From Enterobacteriaceae endosymbiont of Donacia bicoloricornis (lineage in GTDB: Bacteria; Pseudomonadota; Gammaproteobacteria; Enterobacterales; Enterobacteriaceae), in assembly GCF_012567955.1 (NCBI RefSeq), contig NZ_CP046186.1, positions 244,491-308,490 on the forward strand: DNA of 64,000 nt, written 5' to 3'. The translations under genes and the position numbers were made by a program. Shown here in pieces: positions 18,674 to 30,294 of the stretch (position 1 is the first letter of the stretch; every line of letters begins with the position of its first letter). The notes beneath the pieces were generated by a model. It made no database searches. It was not told the origin of the DNA and saw nothing but the letters and a program-made list of their open reading frames with translations.

Positions 18674-19681
18674 TTATTTTTGATTATTATTTTTTAAAAT
18701 TGGAGGCCAATTATCTAGTCTCATTCCTAATGATAATCCTCTAGACGCTAAAATATCTTTTATTTCTGTTAGAGATTTTTTCCCTAAATTTGGAGTTTTT
18801 AATAATTCTACTTCAGTTCTTTGTACTAAATCGCCAATCAAATGAATTGATTCAGTTTTTAAACAATTTGCCGAACGAACAGTTAATTCTAAATCATCTA
18901 CAGAATGTAATAAGATAGGATCAAAATCTGGTTTTTCTTCTTTTATTTCTTTTTTTTGTTTAATATCTTTTAAATTTACAAATGATTCTAATTGTTCAGC
19001 TAAAATAGTTGCTGCTTTTCTAATAGCTTGTTCTGGATCAATTGTTCCATTTGTTTCCATTTCTATTATTAATTTATCTAAATCTGTTCTTTGTTCTACT
19101 CTAGCTGATTCTACATTATATATTATTTTTTTAATAGGGCTATAAGATGCATCTAATAATAATCTTCCTATTTTATGATCTTTTTGAAAATTATTATTAA
19201 TTTTTGTATGTGCTGCTACATATCCTCGTCCTAATTCTATTTTTATTTTCATATTAATTGATGTATTTATATTAGTAATATGACAAATAATATGATTTTT
19301 ATTTACAATTTTTATATCATTTCCATAAGAAATATCAGAAGCTCTTACAATTCCAATTCCTGTTTTTTTTAAAATTAAAACAACTTCCTTTTTATTATTT
19401 TCTATTTTTATAGCTAATTTTTTTAAATTTAAAAGTATTTCAATTATATCTTCTTTAATCCCTTCTTTAATACTATATTCATGTAATATTCCTTCTATTT
19501 CTACCTCTGTTACTGCATAACCAGGAATTGAAGATAATAAAATACGTCTTAATGCGTTTCCTAAAGTATGACCAAAACCACGTTCTAAAGGTTCTAAAGT
19601 AACTTTTATAGAATTATTACCAATATGTTCTATATCAACTAATTTAGGTTTTAAAAATTCTGTTACAGAATTTTGATCCAT
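18674..19681 (-). CDS. rpoA: RNA polymerase alpha subunit
   Basis: Dimerising scaffold of RNA polymerase, with a C-terminal domain for UP elements and activators. About 335 residues (E. coli 329). The N-terminal domain ([20 protein letters not shown]) and the complete C-terminal domain ([36 protein letters not shown]) are present. The open frame extends to 19729 into rpsD, but the family start [11 protein letters not shown] and an AGAGAG box place initiation at the ATG 19681. It sits between rpsD and rplQ. Confidence 0.97.
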   Translation of the reverse strand: MDQNSVTEFLKPKLVDIEHIGNNSIKVTLEPLERGFGHTLGNALRRILLSSIPGYAVTEVEIEGILHEYSIKEGIKEDIIEILLNLKKLAIKIENNKKEVVLILKKTGIGIVRASDISYGNDIKIVNKNHIICHITNINTSINMKIKIELGRGYVAAHTKINNNFQKDHKIGRLLLDASYSPIKKIIYNVESARVEQRTDLDKLIIEMETNGTIDPEQAIRKAATILAEQLESFVNLKDIKQKKEIKEEKPDFDPILLHSVDDLELTVRSANCLKTESIHLIGDLVQRTEVELLKTPNLGKKSLTEIKDILASRGLSLGMRLDNWPPILKNNNQK

Positions 19682-19709
19682 GTATATACTCTCTCTTTCT
19701 TTTAAAAAA

Positions 19710-20330
19710 TTATTTTGAATATAATTCAATAATTAAGTGTTCATTAATATCTGCAGGCAAATCAGAACGTTCAGGAAGTCTTTTAAAAATTCCTTCCATT
19801 TTTTTATTATTCACTTCTAACCAGTTAGGTTTCTCTCTTTGAGAGTATAAATCAATTGAAGCATTAATCCTTAGTTGTTTTTGAGATTTTTTACATACAG
19901 AAATTTTATCATTTAAAGATACTTGATAGGAAGCTATATTAACAATCTGATTATTAATTTGTATAGATTTATGAGAAATTAATTGTCTAGATTCTGCTCT
20001 TGTAACAGCGAAACCCATTCTATAAACAATATTATCCAATCTTTTTTCTAACAAACATAATAAATTAAATCCAGTATTTCCTTTTATATGTAAAGCTTTT
20101 TTATAATAATTATGAAATTGTTTTTCTAATATACCATATAATCTACGTATTTTTTGCTTCTCTCTTAATTGGATACCATATTCAGATAATCTAGATTTTT
20201 TTATCCCATGTTGCCCTGGAATTTGTTCTAATTTACATTTGGTGTCAATAGCACGTACATTAGATTTTAAAAATAAATCAGTACCTTCTCTCCGAGATAA
20301 TTTTAATTTTGGTCCTAAATATCTTGCCAT
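19710..20330 (-). CDS. rpsD: 30S ribosomal protein S4
   Basis: Primary 16S rRNA binder and, in E. coli, the translational repressor of the alpha operon. 206 residues, the exact usual length. N-terminal [21 protein letters not shown] and the S4 RNA-binding domain ([20 protein letters not shown]) are clear. No zinc Cys cluster, as in the enterobacterial form. Between rpsK and rpoA. Confidence 0.98.
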   Translation of the reverse strand: MARYLGPKLKLSRREGTDLFLKSNVRAIDTKCKLEQIPGQHGIKKSRLSEYGIQLREKQKIRRLYGILEKQFHNYYKKALHIKGNTGFNLLCLLEKRLDNIVYRMGFAVTRAESRQLISHKSIQINNQIVNIASYQVSLNDKISVCKKSQKQLRINASIDLYSQREKPNWLEVNNKKMEGIFKRLPERSDLPADINEHLIIELYSK

Positions 20331-20369
20331 TATATTTTCTCCTAAAATATTTTAATTATTAATAATAAT

Positions 20370-20759
20370 TTATACTCTTCTTTTTTTTGGAGGTCTACAT
20401 CCATTATGAGGAATAGGAGTAATATCTGTAATATTAGTAATTTTAAAACCAGCATTATTTAATGCTCTAATAGTAGATTCCCTACCAGGACCTGGGCCTT
20501 TTACCATAATTTCTAAGTTTTTAATACCATAATGTCTAACAATTTCAGCACATTTTTCTGCAGCTACTTGTGCCGCAAATGGAGTTGATTTTCTTGATCC
20601 TCTAAAACCAGAACCTCCGGCTGTTGCACATCCTAAAGAATTACCTTGTCTATCTGTAATTGTAACAATTGTATTGTTAAAAGAAGCATGTATATGTGCA
20701 ATACCGTCTACAATTTGTTTTTTGATTTTTTTTTTAAAATTCAAAGATTTTTTTTTCAT
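20370..20759 (-). CDS. rpsK: 30S ribosomal protein S11
   Basis: Platform protein of the 30S subunit. 129 residues, the exact usual length. The core [20 protein letters not shown] and the C-terminal [20 protein letters not shown] are almost unchanged from E. coli. In the alpha cluster between rpsM and rpsD. Confidence 0.98.
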   Translation of the reverse strand: MKKKSLNFKKKIKKQIVDGIAHIHASFNNTIVTITDRQGNSLGCATAGGSGFRGSRKSTPFAAQVAAEKCAEIVRHYGIKNLEIMVKGPGPGRESTIRALNNAGFKITNITDITPIPHNGCRPPKKRRV

Positions 20760-20786
20760 TATATATACTCTTCTATAATTAGAAAT

Positions 20787-21143
20787 TTATTTTTTGGAAT
20801 ATTTATATAATTTTTTTCTAGTATGTGCGTTAGTTTTAGTGCGTTGTCCTCTAACTGGTAATCCTTTTTTATGACGTAAACCTCTATAACAATTAAGGTC
20901 AATTAATCTTTTAATATTTAAATTAATATTTCTTCTTAAATCACCTTCTACTTTAAATTTTAATATAAAATTTCTTAATAAATCTATTTTTTCTTTAGTA
21001 AGTTGATTAATTTTAATATTTTGAGAAATATTAGCAATTTTACATATACGAATTGCATGTGAATTACCTATACCATAAATATATTGTAATGCTATTATTG
21101 TCCGTTTATTATCAGGAATATTTACACCAGCTATACGAACCAT
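20787..21143 (-). CDS. rpsM: 30S ribosomal protein S13
   Basis: Head protein of the 30S subunit, bridging to the 50S and contacting P-site tRNA. 118 residues, the exact E. coli length. Start [15 protein letters not shown] and the tail [20 protein letters not shown] are conserved. First gene of the alpha cluster, 52 bases after rpmJ. Confidence 0.98.
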   Translation of the reverse strand: MVRIAGVNIPDNKRTIIALQYIYGIGNSHAIRICKIANISQNIKINQLTKEKIDLLRNFILKFKVEGDLRRNINLNIKRLIDLNCYRGLRHKKGLPVRGQRTKTNAHTRKKLYKYSKK

Positions 21144-21195
21144 ATTAAATCCTTTATTTAATTTTTATAATTTTTTTAAAAAAAATAGAAAATAA

Positions 21196-21312
21196 TTATC
21201 CTTGACGTTGTTTATGTTTGGGATCTGTTTTGCAAAAAACATATAAAATTCTATTTCTACGAATAATTTTACAATTACGACACATTTTTTTTATCGAAGT
21301 TCGAACTTTCAT
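21196..21312 (-). CDS. rpmJ: 50S ribosomal protein L36
   Basis: A 38-codon gene between secY and rpsM, found by reading the gap. It has the zinc-binding pattern C..C...C....[15 protein letters not shown], and ends KHKQRQG like E. coli L36 (38 residues). It starts MKVRTSIKK at the ATG ending at 21312 and stops at 21196. This is the expected last gene of the spc cluster. It keeps the zinc-ligand form. Confidence 0.95.
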   Translation of the reverse strand: MKVRTSIKKMCRNCKIIRRNRILYVFCKTDPKHKQRQG

Positions 21313-21345
21313 TGTATTACATCTCCAAATAATATTATATAAATA

Positions 21346-22674
21346 TTATCCTTTTAAATTAATTTTTTTAAGTATAGACTCATATTGAGTAGACATAATT
21401 AATGTTTGGATTTGTGTAATAAAATCAATAATTACAACTATTACTATAAGTAATGATGTACCACTTAAATAAAATGGAACATTAATTATATTTTTTAAAA
21501 ATTCTGGTACAAGGCAAATAAAAGTAATATATAAACTACCAGTAAATGTTAATCTCATAATAATTTTTTTTATATATTTAGCTGTTTGTTCACCTGGTCT
21601 AATACCGGAAATATATGCACCAGATTTTTTTAAATTATCAGCAGTTTCTTGAGGATTAAATACTAAAATAGTATAAAAAAAACAAAAAAATATAATTGCT
21701 AAAATATATAAACAAATATATAGTGGTTGTCTAGGTTGTAGAAATATAGCAATTTTTTTAAGTAAACTATAATTAGTAATATTACTAAACCATGAAAATA
21801 TAGTAGAAATAAATAAAATAATACTAGAAGAAAATATTGCGGGGATTACTCCAGCCATATTAATTTTTAATGGTAAATGAGTACTTTGTTGTATATTATA
21901 CATTTGTTTTCCAAAATATCTTCTAGCATATTGCACATTAATTTTTCTTTGTCCTTTTTCAATAAAAACAATAAATAAAATTATTAAAAATACTAAAAAT
22001 AATAAAACAAAAACCATAAAAAATTTTAAATTTCCTTGTTTTATTTGTTCTATAATTTGTCCTATATTTAAAGGTAATGTAGTTATTATACCAATTACTA
22101 TAATAATAGAAACTCCATTTCCAATTCCTCTTTTTGTTATTTGTCTTCCTAACCACATTAAAAATATAGTACCTGTAATTAAACTCAAATTAGAAATTAT
22201 AAAAAAATAAATATTAGGATTAATAACTAAATTATTCATACCAGGTAATTTAGGTAATGCAGTTGTTATACCTATAGCTTGAATAAACGCTAAAACTAAT
22301 GTAGTATATTTCGTATATTTATTAATTTTTTTTTTCCCTTCTTCTCCTTCTTTTTTTAAAGTTATAAAATATGGATGAACTACTGTTAAAAGTTGCATAA
22401 TAATAGATGATGATATATAAGGCATAACTCCTAAAGCAAAAATAGAAGCTCTACTAAGAGCACCTCCAGAAAACATATTAAACATATCAATAATAGTACC
22501 ATGTTGTTTAACAATTAAAGAATGTAAAATACTAATATTAATACCTGGAATTGGTATGAATGAACCTATGCGAAAAATAATTATAGATGTTACTAAAAAT
22601 ATAAATCTTTCTTTTAATTCAATAAAACCTTTTTTAGTACTTTGAAAATTTAATTTTTTAAATGATTTAATCAT
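21346..22674 (-). CDS. secY: Protein translocase subunit SecY
   Basis: Channel subunit of the Sec translocon in the inner membrane. 442 residues (E. coli 443), with ten predicted hydrophobic helices. Recognisable are [12 protein letters not shown], the TM2 loop [20 protein letters not shown], the cytoplasmic RRYFGKQMY loop, and [12 protein letters not shown]. It would export the porin and insert PBP2, RodA, UppP and YggT encoded elsewhere in this window. Between rplO and rpmJ. Confidence 0.97.
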   Translation of the reverse strand: MIKSFKKLNFQSTKKGFIELKERFIFLVTSIIIFRIGSFIPIPGINISILHSLIVKQHGTIIDMFNMFSGGALSRASIFALGVMPYISSSIIMQLLTVVHPYFITLKKEGEEGKKKINKYTKYTTLVLAFIQAIGITTALPKLPGMNNLVINPNIYFFIISNLSLITGTIFLMWLGRQITKRGIGNGVSIIIVIGIITTLPLNIGQIIEQIKQGNLKFFMVFVLLFLVFLIILFIVFIEKGQRKINVQYARRYFGKQMYNIQQSTHLPLKINMAGVIPAIFSSSIILFISTIFSWFSNITNYSLLKKIAIFLQPRQPLYICLYILAIIFFCFFYTILVFNPQETADNLKKSGAYISGIRPGEQTAKYIKKIIMRLTFTGSLYITFICLVPEFLKNIINVPFYLSGTSLLIVIVVIIDFITQIQTLIMSTQYESILKKINLKG

Positions 22675-22681
22675 TTATTAT

Positions 22682-23110
22682 CTATTCCTCAATTATACCA
22701 CCTAATTTTTTTATAATTATTTTAACACTTTTTGTACAATTTAATTTGATAATTTTTTTTGGAGATTTAATATTTCCTTTATTAATAATTTTTACATATT
22801 TAATTTTTTTACTAATTATTTTCGTAGATTTTAAAATATTTAAATCAATATAATTACCATGAATTTTTTCTAAATCTCCTAATCTAATTTCTTTTAAAAA
22901 AATATTTTTTTTTGATTTAAATCCAAATTTTGGTAATCTCCTATGTAAGGGACTTTGTCCTCCTTCAAATATTTTATTAATATTAAAACCAGATCTAGCT
23001 TTTTGTCCTTTATGACCTCTACCGCTTGTTTTTCCTTTTCCTGACCCAATTCCTCTTCCTAATCTCTTTTTATTATTTCTAATTTTAGAAGATAAATTAT
23101 TTAAATTCAT
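22682..23110 (-). CDS. rplO: 50S ribosomal protein L15
   Basis: Late-assembly 50S protein. 142 residues (E. coli 144). The glycine-rich RNA-binding N-terminus [20 protein letters not shown] is conserved; the C-terminal half is lysine/isoleucine-rich. It begins two bases after the rpmD stop and precedes secY by eight bases. Confidence 0.97.
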   Translation of the reverse strand: MNLNNLSSKIRNNKKRLGRGIGSGKGKTSGRGHKGQKARSGFNINKIFEGGQSPLHRRLPKFGFKSKKNIFLKEIRLGDLEKIHGNYIDLNILKSTKIISKKIKYVKIINKGNIKSPKKIIKLNCTKSVKIIIKKLGGIIEE

Positions 23111-23111
23111 A

Positions 23112-23291
23112 TTAATATAAAACCTTTAGCATATAAGATATTTTTTTAATCATTCCTAAAATACTAGGTGTATTTTTTTTTACAACAGTATGTCCAATAT
23201 GTTTTAACCCTAAACTAATTAAAATTGCTTTATGTTTAGGTAATCTCCCTATAGAACTTTTAATTTGTGTAATTTTAATATTTTTTAACAC
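23112..23291 (-). CDS. rpmD: 50S ribosomal protein L30, GTG start inside rpsE
   Basis: A 59-codon gene read from the gap between rpsE and rplO. It has [20 protein letters not shown], then [18 protein letters not shown] and GMIKKISYM, matching E. coli L30 (59 residues). No ATG fits; the in-frame GTG at 23289-23291 gives the exact family length and lies inside the last codons of rpsE, a 17-base overlap. This implies translational coupling to rpsE. An ATT a few codons later is a less likely start. Confidence 0.9.
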   Translation of the reverse strand: MLKNIKITQIKSSIGRLPKHKAILISLGLKHIGHTVVKKNTPSILGMIKKISYMLKVLY

Positions 23292-23805
23292 TATTCATAT
23301 TCCTTTTTATTTCTTCTATAGTTTTATTTCTTTTAGCAGCAATCATCTTTAATGATTGTATATTAGATAAACCTTTAATAGTTGCTTTTACTATATTAAT
23401 AGGATTAGTAGAACCATAAGCCTTAGCTAAAATGTTATATATTCCTACTACTTCTAATACAGCTCTCATTGCTCCACCTGCAATAATACCTGTACCTTCA
23501 TGAGCCGGTTGCATAAATACAAAAGATCCGGTGTGATATCCTTTAATAGGATATTGGATTGTATTATTATTAAGAATAATATTAATCATTTTTTTTCTAG
23601 CTTTTTCCATTGCTTTTTGTATTGCATTAGGAACTTCTTTTGCTTTTCCATATCCAAAACCAATTCTTCCATTTCCATTACCTACTACAGTTAAAGCTGT
23701 AAAAGAGAAAATTCGACCACCTTTAACGGTTTTAGATACTCTGTTAACAGAAATTAATTTTTCCTTTAGATCATAATTTTGATTTTTATTTTCATAAATA
23801 TTCAT
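23275..23805 (-). CDS. rpsE: 30S ribosomal protein S5
   Basis: 30S protein affecting decoding fidelity. 176 residues (E. coli 167), with a slightly longer N-terminus. The double-stranded RNA-binding part [20 protein letters not shown] and the [17 protein letters not shown] motif are intact. Its end overlaps the start of rpmD. Spc cluster, after rplR. Confidence 0.98.
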   Translation of the reverse strand: MNIYENKNQNYDLKEKLISVNRVSKTVKGGRIFSFTALTVVGNGNGRIGFGYGKAKEVPNAIQKAMEKARKKMINIILNNNTIQYPIKGYHTGSFVFMQPAHEGTGIIAGGAMRAVLEVVGIYNILAKAYGSTNPINIVKATIKGLSNIQSLKMIAAKRNKTIEEIKRNMNSVKKY

Positions 23806-23826
23806 ATTTTTTCTTTTAAAAAATGT

Positions 23827-24180
23827 TTAAAATTTTAAACCTGTTTGACGTGCTGCATTTGCTAATGCTTTAATACGTCCATGATATTTAAATCCCGAAC
23901 GATCAAATGATATATTTAAAATACCATGTTTTATAGCTCTGATAGCTATTGTTTCCCCTATAAAAATAGCAGATTTTATATTTCCAGTATATGTTAATTT
24001 CTCTCTAATTTTTTTTTCTAAAGTTGAAGCAGTAACTAAAACTTTATTATTTAAAGAAATTATTTGTGCATATATATGACGAGAAGTTCGATGTATGGAT
24101 AAACGTATCATTTTTAACTTTTTTAAATTTTTACGTAATTTAGTAGCTCTACGTATACGAGCAATTTTTTTTAAATTCAT
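23827..24180 (-). CDS. rplR: 50S ribosomal protein L18
   Basis: 5S rRNA-binding protein. 117 residues, the exact E. coli length. [16 protein letters not shown] and the C-terminal [20 protein letters not shown] are clear. Between rplF and rpsE. Confidence 0.98.
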   Translation of the reverse strand: MNLKKIARIRRATKLRKNLKKLKMIRLSIHRTSRHIYAQIISLNNKVLVTASTLEKKIREKLTYTGNIKSAIFIGETIAIRAIKHGILNISFDRSGFKYHGRIKALANAARQTGLKF

Positions 24181-24205
24181 TAATTTTAAACCTTCTATCT
24201 TTATT

Positions 24206-24739
24206 TTATTTTTTTTTTGTTTCTTTAATTTTAATTATTTCATTAGTATAACGAATACCTTTACCTTTATATGGTTCAGGAGGACGATAAGATCTTATTT
24301 TCGCAGCTACTTGCCCTAAAAGTTGCTTATTAGCTCCTGTTAAAATTATTTCATTTTGATTTAAACATTTTCCAAAAATACCTTTGGGAAAACTAAAATT
24401 TATAGTATGTGAAAAACCTAAAATTAAATTAAGTATATTATTTTTAATTGAAAATTTATAACCTACACCAAATAATATCAATTTTTTTGAAAATCCTATT
24501 GTTACTCCAATAATCATTGAGTTCATAATAGAACTAGCTGTTCCAGCTTGTGCCCAACTTTTTTTACAATTTTTTTTAGGTTTAAATAATAATTTATCTT
24601 TATTAAAGATTATTTTAATTTTTTTATTAAAAGTATTTTCTAATATCCCATTATTCCCTTTAACATTTATGTTTTGTCCATTAATATTAATTTTAATATT
24701 ACTAGGAATAATAATAAATTTTTTAGCTATTCTAGACAT
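24206..24739 (-). CDS. rplF: 50S ribosomal protein L6
   Basis: 50S protein near the factor-binding site. 177 residues, the exact E. coli length. Start [15 protein letters not shown], the [18 protein letters not shown] stretch and the C-terminal [19 protein letters not shown] are conserved. Its middle is more diverged than that of its neighbours. Between rpsH and rplR. Confidence 0.97.
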   Translation of the reverse strand: MSRIAKKFIIIPSNIKININGQNINVKGNNGILENTFNKKIKIIFNKDKLLFKPKKNCKKSWAQAGTASSIMNSMIIGVTIGFSKKLILFGVGYKFSIKNNILNLILGFSHTINFSFPKGIFGKCLNQNEIILTGANKQLLGQVAAKIRSYRPPEPYKGKGIRYTNEIIKIKETKKK

Positions 24740-24759
24740 TATTCATATACCTTTTTTAT

Positions 24760-25152
24760 TTAAGATACATAACATATAATTTCTCCACCTATTCCATAAT
24801 AACGTGCAGTATGATCTGTTATTATTCCTTTAGATGTTGAAATAATAGCGATACCTAAACCGGCCATAATTTTAGGTAAAAACTTTTTTTTTTTATAAAT
24901 TCTTAATCCAGGACGACTAACACAATGTATTTTTTCTATAACTCCTTTTCCTTTAAAATATTTTAAAGTAATTTCTAATAAAAAATTTTTTTCTTTAATA
25001 AAATTAAAATTTTTAATATATCCTTCATCTTTTAAAATTTGAGCAATAGACTTCTTTAATTTTGAATATTGCATAAAAATTTTAGATTTATGTGATAATT
25101 GTCCGTTACGTATACGTGTTAACATATCTGCAATGGGATTTTGTATACTCAT
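24760..25152 (-). CDS. rpsH: 30S ribosomal protein S8
   Basis: Central-domain 16S rRNA binder and, in E. coli, repressor of the spc operon. 130 residues, the exact E. coli length. [26 protein letters not shown] and the C-terminal [18 protein letters not shown] motif are present. Between rpsN and rplF. Confidence 0.98.
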   Translation of the reverse strand: MSIQNPIADMLTRIRNGQLSHKSKIFMQYSKLKKSIAQILKDEGYIKNFNFIKEKNFLLEITLKYFKGKGVIEKIHCVSRPGLRIYKKKKFLPKIMAGLGIAIISTSKGIITDHTARYYGIGGEIICYVS

Positions 25153-25186
25153 ATTAAAATTGTCCTATACTAATTTATAATAAAAT

Positions 25187-25492
25187 TTACCAACTAGATT
25201 TTTTTAATCCTGGAATATCTCCTTTCATTGCTGCTTCTCTTAATTTAATTCTACTTAGTCCAAATTTTCTTAAAAAAGCATGTGGTCGTCCAGTTATTTT
25301 ACATCTATTTCTTTGTCTTGATAAACTAGAATCTCTTGGTAAGGATTGTAATTTAAATACAGCATTCCAACGATCTTTATCAGTAGTATTTATATTTAAA
25401 ATAATTTTTTTTAATTTTTTTCTTTTTAAAAAAAATTTTTTTCCTAGTTTAATTCTTTTTAATTCACGTGCTTTAATAGATTCTTTAGTCAT
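25187..25492 (-). CDS. rpsN: 30S ribosomal protein S14, zinc-independent form
   Basis: 30S head protein. 101 residues, the long type without the CxxC pairs of zinc-binding S14. The C-terminal [20 protein letters not shown] and [13 protein letters not shown] are strongly conserved. Between rplE and rpsH. Confidence 0.98.
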   Translation of the reverse strand: MTKESIKARELKRIKLGKKFFLKRKKLKKIILNINTTDKDRWNAVFKLQSLPRDSSLSRQRNRCKITGRPHAFLRKFGLSRIKLREAAMKGDIPGLKKSSW

Positions 25493-25506
25493 TTTATAAA
25501 CCTTTT

Positions 25507-26046
25507 TTATGATCTAAATGGGAATTTAAATTCTTTAAATAAAGAATAACTTTCTGCTTTTGAAATATTATTAGTTGTAATTGTAATATTTAATCCACGA
25601 ATACGATCGATTTTATCGAAATTAATTTCTGGAAAAATTATTTGTTCTTTTATTCCTATACTATAATTACCATCTTTATCAAAAGATTTTTTAGATAATC
25701 CTCTAAAATCTCTAATTCTAGGAATAACTATCCATAGTAAACGTTCAAAAAAATTCCACATTTTTTTTTTTCTTAAAGTAACTTTACATCCTATTGGATA
25801 TCCTTTTCTTATTTTAAAAGCAGCTATTGATTTATGTGATTTTGTTTTTATTGGTTTTTGTCCACTAATAATAGTTAAATCATTTATTGCATTATCTAAA
25901 TATTTTTTATCAGATATTACTTTCCCAACTCCCATATTTAAAGTAATTTTTTTTATACAAGGAACTTGCATAATAGATTTATATTTAAATTTTAGCATCA
26001 ATTTTTTTCTTACTTTATGTTTATAATAATTATATAATTTTGACAT
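25507..26046 (-). CDS. rplE: 50S ribosomal protein L5
   Basis: 5S rRNA-binding protein contacting P-site tRNA. 179 residues, the exact E. coli length. [36 protein letters not shown] and the C-terminal [10 protein letters not shown] motif are clear. Between rplX and rpsN. Confidence 0.98.
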   Translation of the reverse strand: MSKLYNYYKHKVRKKLMLKFKYKSIMQVPCIKKITLNMGVGKVISDKKYLDNAINDLTIISGQKPIKTKSHKSIAAFKIRKGYPIGCKVTLRKKKMWNFFERLLWIVIPRIRDFRGLSKKSFDKDGNYSIGIKEQIIFPEINFDKIDRIRGLNITITTNNISKAESYSLFKEFKFPFRS

Positions 26047-26063
26047 TAAATATTATCTCGAAT

Positions 26064-26378
26064 TTATTTTATATTTTTATTATTAGATCTAAAAAATCTT
26101 TTTTTTATTCCTTTATTATTTTTAATTTTAATACGATCAGCTTTACCTGTATTTTTATTAAAAATAGCAATATTAGATATATGAATTCCAGCTTCTTTTT
26201 CTAAAATACCTCCTGTATGCGATATCGCAGGATTAGGTTTACTATGTTTTTTAACTATATTAATTCCTTTAATTATTACTAATTCTTTTTTTATAAAAAA
26301 TTTAATTTTTCCTTTTTTTCCTTTATCCTTACCTGCCAAAATTATTACTTCATCATTACAACGAAATTTGTGTATCAT
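26064..26378 (-). CDS. rplX: 50S ribosomal protein L24
   Basis: Assembly-initiator 50S protein with a KOW motif ([17 protein letters not shown]). 104 residues, the exact E. coli length. [18 protein letters not shown] is conserved. Between rplN and rplE. Confidence 0.97.
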   Translation of the reverse strand: MIHKFRCNDEVIILAGKDKGKKGKIKFFIKKELVIIKGINIVKKHSKPNPAISHTGGILEKEAGIHISNIAIFNKNTGKADRIKIKNNKGIKKRFFRSNNKNIK

Positions 26379-26400
26379 ATATTTCTATCTCTTTATTTAA

Positions 26401-26772
26401 TTAAATAACTTCAGGAGCTAATGAAATAATTTTCATAAATTTTTCATGTCGTAATTCTCTAGTAATAGGACCAAAAATCCTTGTACCAATTAATTGTTCA
26501 TTAGTATCATTTAATAATACACATGAATTATGATCAAATCTTATGATAGAACCATCAGAGCGTCTTATCCCTTTTTTTGTTCTAACAATTACTGCTTTTA
26601 ATACATCACCTTTTTTAACTTTTCCTCTAGGAATAGCATCTTTTACAGTGACTTTAATTATATCTCCAATATTTGCATAACGACGTCTTGATCCACCTAA
26701 AACTTTTATACACATAACACTTTTAGCTCCAGAATTATCTGCTATATTTAATATAGTATGTTCTTGTATCAT
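26401..26772 (-). CDS. rplN: 50S ribosomal protein L14
   Basis: 50S protein at the intersubunit bridge. 123 residues, the exact E. coli length. The start [20 protein letters not shown] and [13 protein letters not shown] are conserved. A 74-base gap separates it from rpsQ; in E. coli the S10/spc operon boundary falls here. Confidence 0.98.
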   Translation of the reverse strand: MIQEHTILNIADNSGAKSVMCIKVLGGSRRRYANIGDIIKVTVKDAIPRGKVKKGDVLKAVIVRTKKGIRRSDGSIIRFDHNSCVLLNDTNEQLIGTRIFGPITRELRHEKFMKIISLAPEVI

Positions 26773-26846
26773 ATATTATCTCTATTTTTGAAAAATAAAA
26801 ATTGTAATTTTAAATTTTTTGAAAATTAATGAATATAGATATTTTA

Positions 26847-27101
26847 TTATATTATTGATTTTTTTATAATATTAACTAAAATCCAAGATTTAGTTTTTGA
26901 TAATGGACGGCATTCTTTAATTTCAACAAAATCACCAATATTACATATATTTTTTTCATCATGAACATGTAATTTTGTTGTACGATTAATATATTTACCA
27001 TATATAGGATGTTTTATTAATCTATTAATACTGACAATTATTGATTTTTGCATTTTATTACTTATTACCTTTCCTTTTAAAATTTTTATTTTCTTTTGCA
27101 T
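26847..27101 (-). CDS. rpsQ: 30S ribosomal protein S17
   Basis: OB-fold 16S rRNA binder. 84 residues (E. coli 84). [17 protein letters not shown], the HVHDEKN loop and [13 protein letters not shown] are conserved. Its start overlaps the end of rpmC by 16 bases. Last gene of the S10 cluster. Confidence 0.98.
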   Translation of the reverse strand: MQKKIKILKGKVISNKMQKSIIVSINRLIKHPIYGKYINRTTKLHVHDEKNICNIGDFVEIKECRPLSKTKSWILVNIIKKSII

Positions 27102-27301
27102 AATTTTGTTATTTTTCCTTTTCTTTGAGATAAGATTGTTTTTATTTTTGCAATATTTCTTCTAGATTTTTTAAGTAAATGAGTTTGTTTTAAATTACCA
27201 GATGTTAATTGTATTTTTAAATTAAATTGTTCTCTAGACAAACTTAATAACTCATTTTCTAAATCTTTATTATTTTTTTTTAAAATATCATGTATTTTCA
27301 T
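27086..27301 (-). CDS. rpmC: 50S ribosomal protein L29
   Basis: Exit-tunnel-rim 50S protein, part of the docking site for trigger factor and SRP. 71 residues, somewhat longer than E. coli (63) because of a lysine-rich C-terminal extension that overlaps rpsQ. The core [20 protein letters not shown] is clear. Between rplP and rpsQ. Confidence 0.96.
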   Translation of the reverse strand: MKIHDILKKNNKDLENELLSLSREQFNLKIQLTSGNLKQTHLLKKSRRNIAKIKTILSQRKGKITKLCKRK

Positions 27302-27313
27302 ATAAAATTTATT

Positions 27314-27715
27314 TTATTTTGTTAAAAAAATAGTTTTAATAGGTAATTTTGCAGCACCTAATTTAAGTGCTTTACGTGCTATAATTTCAGATATTCCATC
27401 AATTTCATATAAAATTCTACCAGGCTGAATTAAAGCTACCCAATATTCTACATTACCTTTACCTTTCCCCATCCTTACTTCTAAAGGCTTTTCTGTTATA
27501 GGTTTATCTGGGAAAATTCTAATCCATATTTTTCCTTGTCTTTTCATTGAATGACTAATCGCTCTTCTTGCAGATTCTATTTGTTTAGATGTAATTCTTC
27601 CTCTATTTATTGCCTTAATACCATAACTTCCAAAATTAATATTCATTCCTATGATGACACCACGATTTCTACCTTTATGCATTTTTCTAAATTTTGTACG
27701 TTTTGGTTGTAACAT
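27314..27715 (-). CDS. rplP: 50S ribosomal protein L16
   Basis: 50S protein near the A site. 133 residues (E. coli 136). [19 protein letters not shown] and the Arg-containing [13 protein letters not shown] motif are conserved. Between rpsC and rpmC. Confidence 0.98.
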   Translation of the reverse strand: MLQPKRTKFRKMHKGRNRGVIIGMNINFGSYGIKAINRGRITSKQIESARRAISHSMKRQGKIWIRIFPDKPITEKPLEVRMGKGKGNVEYWVALIQPGRILYEIDGISEIIARKALKLGAAKLPIKTIFLTK

Positions 27716-27733
27716 TATTTTAAATCCTCTTTT

Positions 27734-28450
27734 TTATTTACGTCCTTTATTACGTTGTAACCTATAAGGTTGTGGATGATGTGTAATAGATTTTGTAAAA
27801 ATTAATTTTTTTTTAAAAGTATTTTTTAATATCTCTCCTTTAAAAATCCATACTTTTACTCCTATTATTCCATAAGTAGTATTTGCTTCTGATAAGCTAA
27901 AATCAATATCTGCTCTTAAAGTATGTAATGGCACTCTGCCTTCTCTATACCATTCTGTACGTGCAATTTCTGCACCACCTAAGCGTCCACTTACTTCTAC
28001 TTTTACTCCTTTAGCACCTAATCTCATAGCATTTTGTACAGCTCTTTTCATGGCTCTTCTAAACATTATTCTTTTTTCTAATTGTGCTGAAATTATATCA
28101 GCTACTAATTTTGCTTCTAATTCTGGTTTTCTAACTTCTGTTATATTTACTTGAGCAGGGACTCCTGTAATTTTAGAAATTATTTTTCTAAGTTTTTCTA
28201 CATCTTCTCCTTTTTTACCAATTACAATACCAGGACGTGCAGTATGTATATTAACCCTAATACTTTTTGATGGTCTTTCTATAATAATTTTAGATACAGA
28301 AGCCTTTATTAATTTTTTATTTAAAAATTCTCTGACTTGTAAATCACTGTATAAATAATTTGCATAATTTTTTGTATTTGCAAACCATATAGAATTCCAT
28401 ATTTTTGTAATTCCTAATCTTAATCCATTAGGATGTGTTTTTTGCCCCAT
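27734..28450 (-). CDS. rpsC: 30S ribosomal protein S3
   Basis: mRNA entry-site protein with helicase role. 238 residues (E. coli 233). [16 protein letters not shown], the KH motif [14 protein letters not shown] and the C-terminal [20 protein letters not shown] are conserved. Its ATG overlaps the rplV stop (TAATG), so the pair is translationally coupled. Confidence 0.98.
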   Translation of the reverse strand: MGQKTHPNGLRLGITKIWNSIWFANTKNYANYLYSDLQVREFLNKKLIKASVSKIIIERPSKSIRVNIHTARPGIVIGKKGEDVEKLRKIISKITGVPAQVNITEVRKPELEAKLVADIISAQLEKRIMFRRAMKRAVQNAMRLGAKGVKVEVSGRLGGAEIARTEWYREGRVPLHTLRADIDFSLSEANTTYGIIGVKVWIFKGEILKNTFKKKLIFTKSITHHPQPYRLQRNKGRK

Positions 28451-28800
28451 TAATTTTTTTCCCCAATTATTTTATCTGATAACACAATAGTAATATGACT
28501 TGTATATTTTAAAATTCGGTCTGAACGACCTTTAGCACGAGGCATAATACGTTTTATATTTGTACCTAAATCTATAAAGATTTTAAATATAAATAAACTA
28601 TCAATATCTAATCCATAATTATGTTCAGCATTAGCTATAGCTGAATTTAATACTTTTTTAATTAAAAAAGCTGATTTTTTATTAGAAAAATTTAATATAT
28701 CTAAAGCTTTAGAGATATTATTACCTCTAATAATATTAGCTACCAATCTTAATTTTTGTGCAGAAGAAGGAGCATATTTATATTTTGCAAGAATTTCCAT
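28450..28800 (-). CDS. rplV: 50S ribosomal protein L22
   Basis: Exit-tunnel 50S protein. 116 residues (E. coli 110). [26 protein letters not shown] and the tunnel hairpin [16 protein letters not shown] are present. It overlaps the rpsC start by one base and lies downstream of rpsS. Confidence 0.98.
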   Translation of the reverse strand: MEILAKYKYAPSSAQKLRLVANIIRGNNISKALDILNFSNKKSAFLIKKVLNSAIANAEHNYGLDIDSLFIFKIFIDLGTNIKRIMPRAKGRSDRILKYTSHITIVLSDKIIGEKN

Positions 28801-28836
28801 TTTTTACCTTAAGTAAAATATATTTCATATATATAT

Positions 28837-29124
28837 TTATTTTTTTAAAGTTTTTTTAATTTTTTTATCAGCTGTATGTCCTCTATATGTACGTGTTGGT
28901 GCAAATTCACCTAACTTATGACCAACCATTTCATCTAAAATATATATTGGAACATGTTGTCTACCATTATGTACAGCAATGGTTAATCCAATCATATTAG
29001 GAAAAATAGTTGAACGCCTGGACCATGTCCGTAATGGTTTTTTATCTTTATTTTTTATTGATTTTTCAACTTTTTTTAATAAATGTTGATCAATAAAAGG
29101 ACCTTTTTTTAAAGAACGTGGCAT
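28837..29124 (-). CDS. rpsS: 30S ribosomal protein S19
   Basis: 30S head protein. 95 residues (E. coli 92). [34 protein letters not shown] and [16 protein letters not shown] are strongly conserved. Between rplB and rplV. Confidence 0.98.
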   Translation of the reverse strand: MPRSLKKGPFIDQHLLKKVEKSIKNKDKKPLRTWSRRSTIFPNMIGLTIAVHNGRQHVPIYILDEMVGHKLGEFAPTRTYRGHTADKKIKKTLKK

Positions 29125-29148
29125 ATTTTTTATTCCCTTTTATTAAAA

Positions 29149-29970
29149 TTATTTGTTACGATTTTTAATAATATATTTATCTGTTCTTTTATTTTTTCTT
29201 GTTTTTTTTCCTTTAGTCTGTATTCCCCATGGGGTTACGGGATGTTTCCCAAAATTTTTACCTTCTCCTCCACCATGAGGATGATCTATAGGATTCATAG
29301 CTGTTCCTCTAACTGTAGGCCTAATTCCTTTCCATCTTTTTGCTCCTGCCTTACCAAAAGTTTTTAACATATGTTCATTATTCCCTATTTCTCCTAATGT
29401 AGCTCTACAATTAGATAAAATTTTACGAATTTCTCCTGATTTTAATCTTAAAGTTATGTAAGTTCCTTCTTTTGCAATTAATTGCACATATGTTCCTGCT
29501 GCTCTTGCTATTTGTCCACCTTTTCCTGGTTTCATTTCAACATTATGTAAAATAGTTCCAACAGGAATATTGTTTAAAGGTAATGTATTGCCGATTCTAA
29601 TATTAACATTTATTCCTGATTCTACAATATCACCAACTTTAAGATTTTTAGGAGATAAAATATATTTTTTTTCTCCATCTTTATATTTAATTAATGCAAT
29701 ATGAGCTGAACGATTTGGATCATATTCAATACGTTCTACTATAGCAGGAATATTATCTTTATTTCTTTTAAAATCTACAATACGATATAATTTTTTATGA
29801 CCTCCTCCAATATGACGAGTTGTAATACGACCATTATTATTTCTTCCTCCTGTTTTATTTTTTTTTTCGACTTTAGAAGAAAAAGGTCTTCCTTTATATA
29901 AATGACGATTAATAACCTTAATCATGTGACGTCTACCAGGAGATGTCGGATTATATTTTTTTACTATCAT
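29149..29970 (-). CDS. rplB: 50S ribosomal protein L2
   Basis: Core 50S protein required for peptidyl-transferase assembly. 273 residues, the exact E. coli length. [19 protein letters not shown] and the conserved [15 protein letters not shown] loop with its functional His are intact. Between rplW and rpsS. Confidence 0.98.
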   Translation of the reverse strand: MIVKKYNPTSPGRRHMIKVINRHLYKGRPFSSKVEKKNKTGGRNNNGRITTRHIGGGHKKLYRIVDFKRNKDNIPAIVERIEYDPNRSAHIALIKYKDGEKKYILSPKNLKVGDIVESGINVNIRIGNTLPLNNIPVGTILHNVEMKPGKGGQIARAAGTYVQLIAKEGTYITLRLKSGEIRKILSNCRATLGEIGNNEHMLKTFGKAGAKRWKGIRPTVRGTAMNPIDHPHGGGEGKNFGKHPVTPWGIQTKGKKTRKNKRTDKYIIKNRNK

Positions 29971-29988
29971 GTTTTATAAATTTAATCC

Positions 29989-30294
29989 TTATAAATTTTT
30001 GTTGATATTAAAATCAATTTTTTGATTTTTTTCTAAAATTATATATGCTTTTTTCCAATTACTACGTTTATAATTATATCTTTTGTTTTTCTTTTTTTTA
30101 CCTTTAACAATTAAAGTATTAACATGTTTAACTTTTATATTAAAAATTTTTTTTATTGCTTTTTTAATATCTATTTTTGTTGCTTTTTTTAAAACTTTTA
30201 TAATTAAAGTATTTGTTTTTTCTGTAACAAAAGAAGATTTTTCAGAAATATGTGTTCCTTTTATGATTTTAAAATCATGATCTTTAAAAATCAT
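29989..30294 (-). CDS. rplW: 50S ribosomal protein L23
   Basis: Exit-tunnel protein and trigger factor docking site. 101 residues (E. coli 100). GTHISEKSSFVTEKTNT and VKHVNTLIVKGKKKK match the family. It overlaps the rplD end by four bases (ATGA). More diverged and lysine-rich than its neighbours. Confidence 0.96.
   Translation of the reverse strand: MIFKDHDFKIIKGTHISEKSSFVTEKTNTLIIKVLKKATKIDIKKAIKKIFNIKVKHVNTLIVKGKKKKNKRYNYKRSNWKKAYIILEKNQKIDFNINKNL

Noticed and set aside
21313-21345. Loss of rpmJ, since no call lay between rpsM and secY.
   Set aside because: Reading the minus strand at 21196-21312 gives a complete 38-residue L36 with all zinc ligands.
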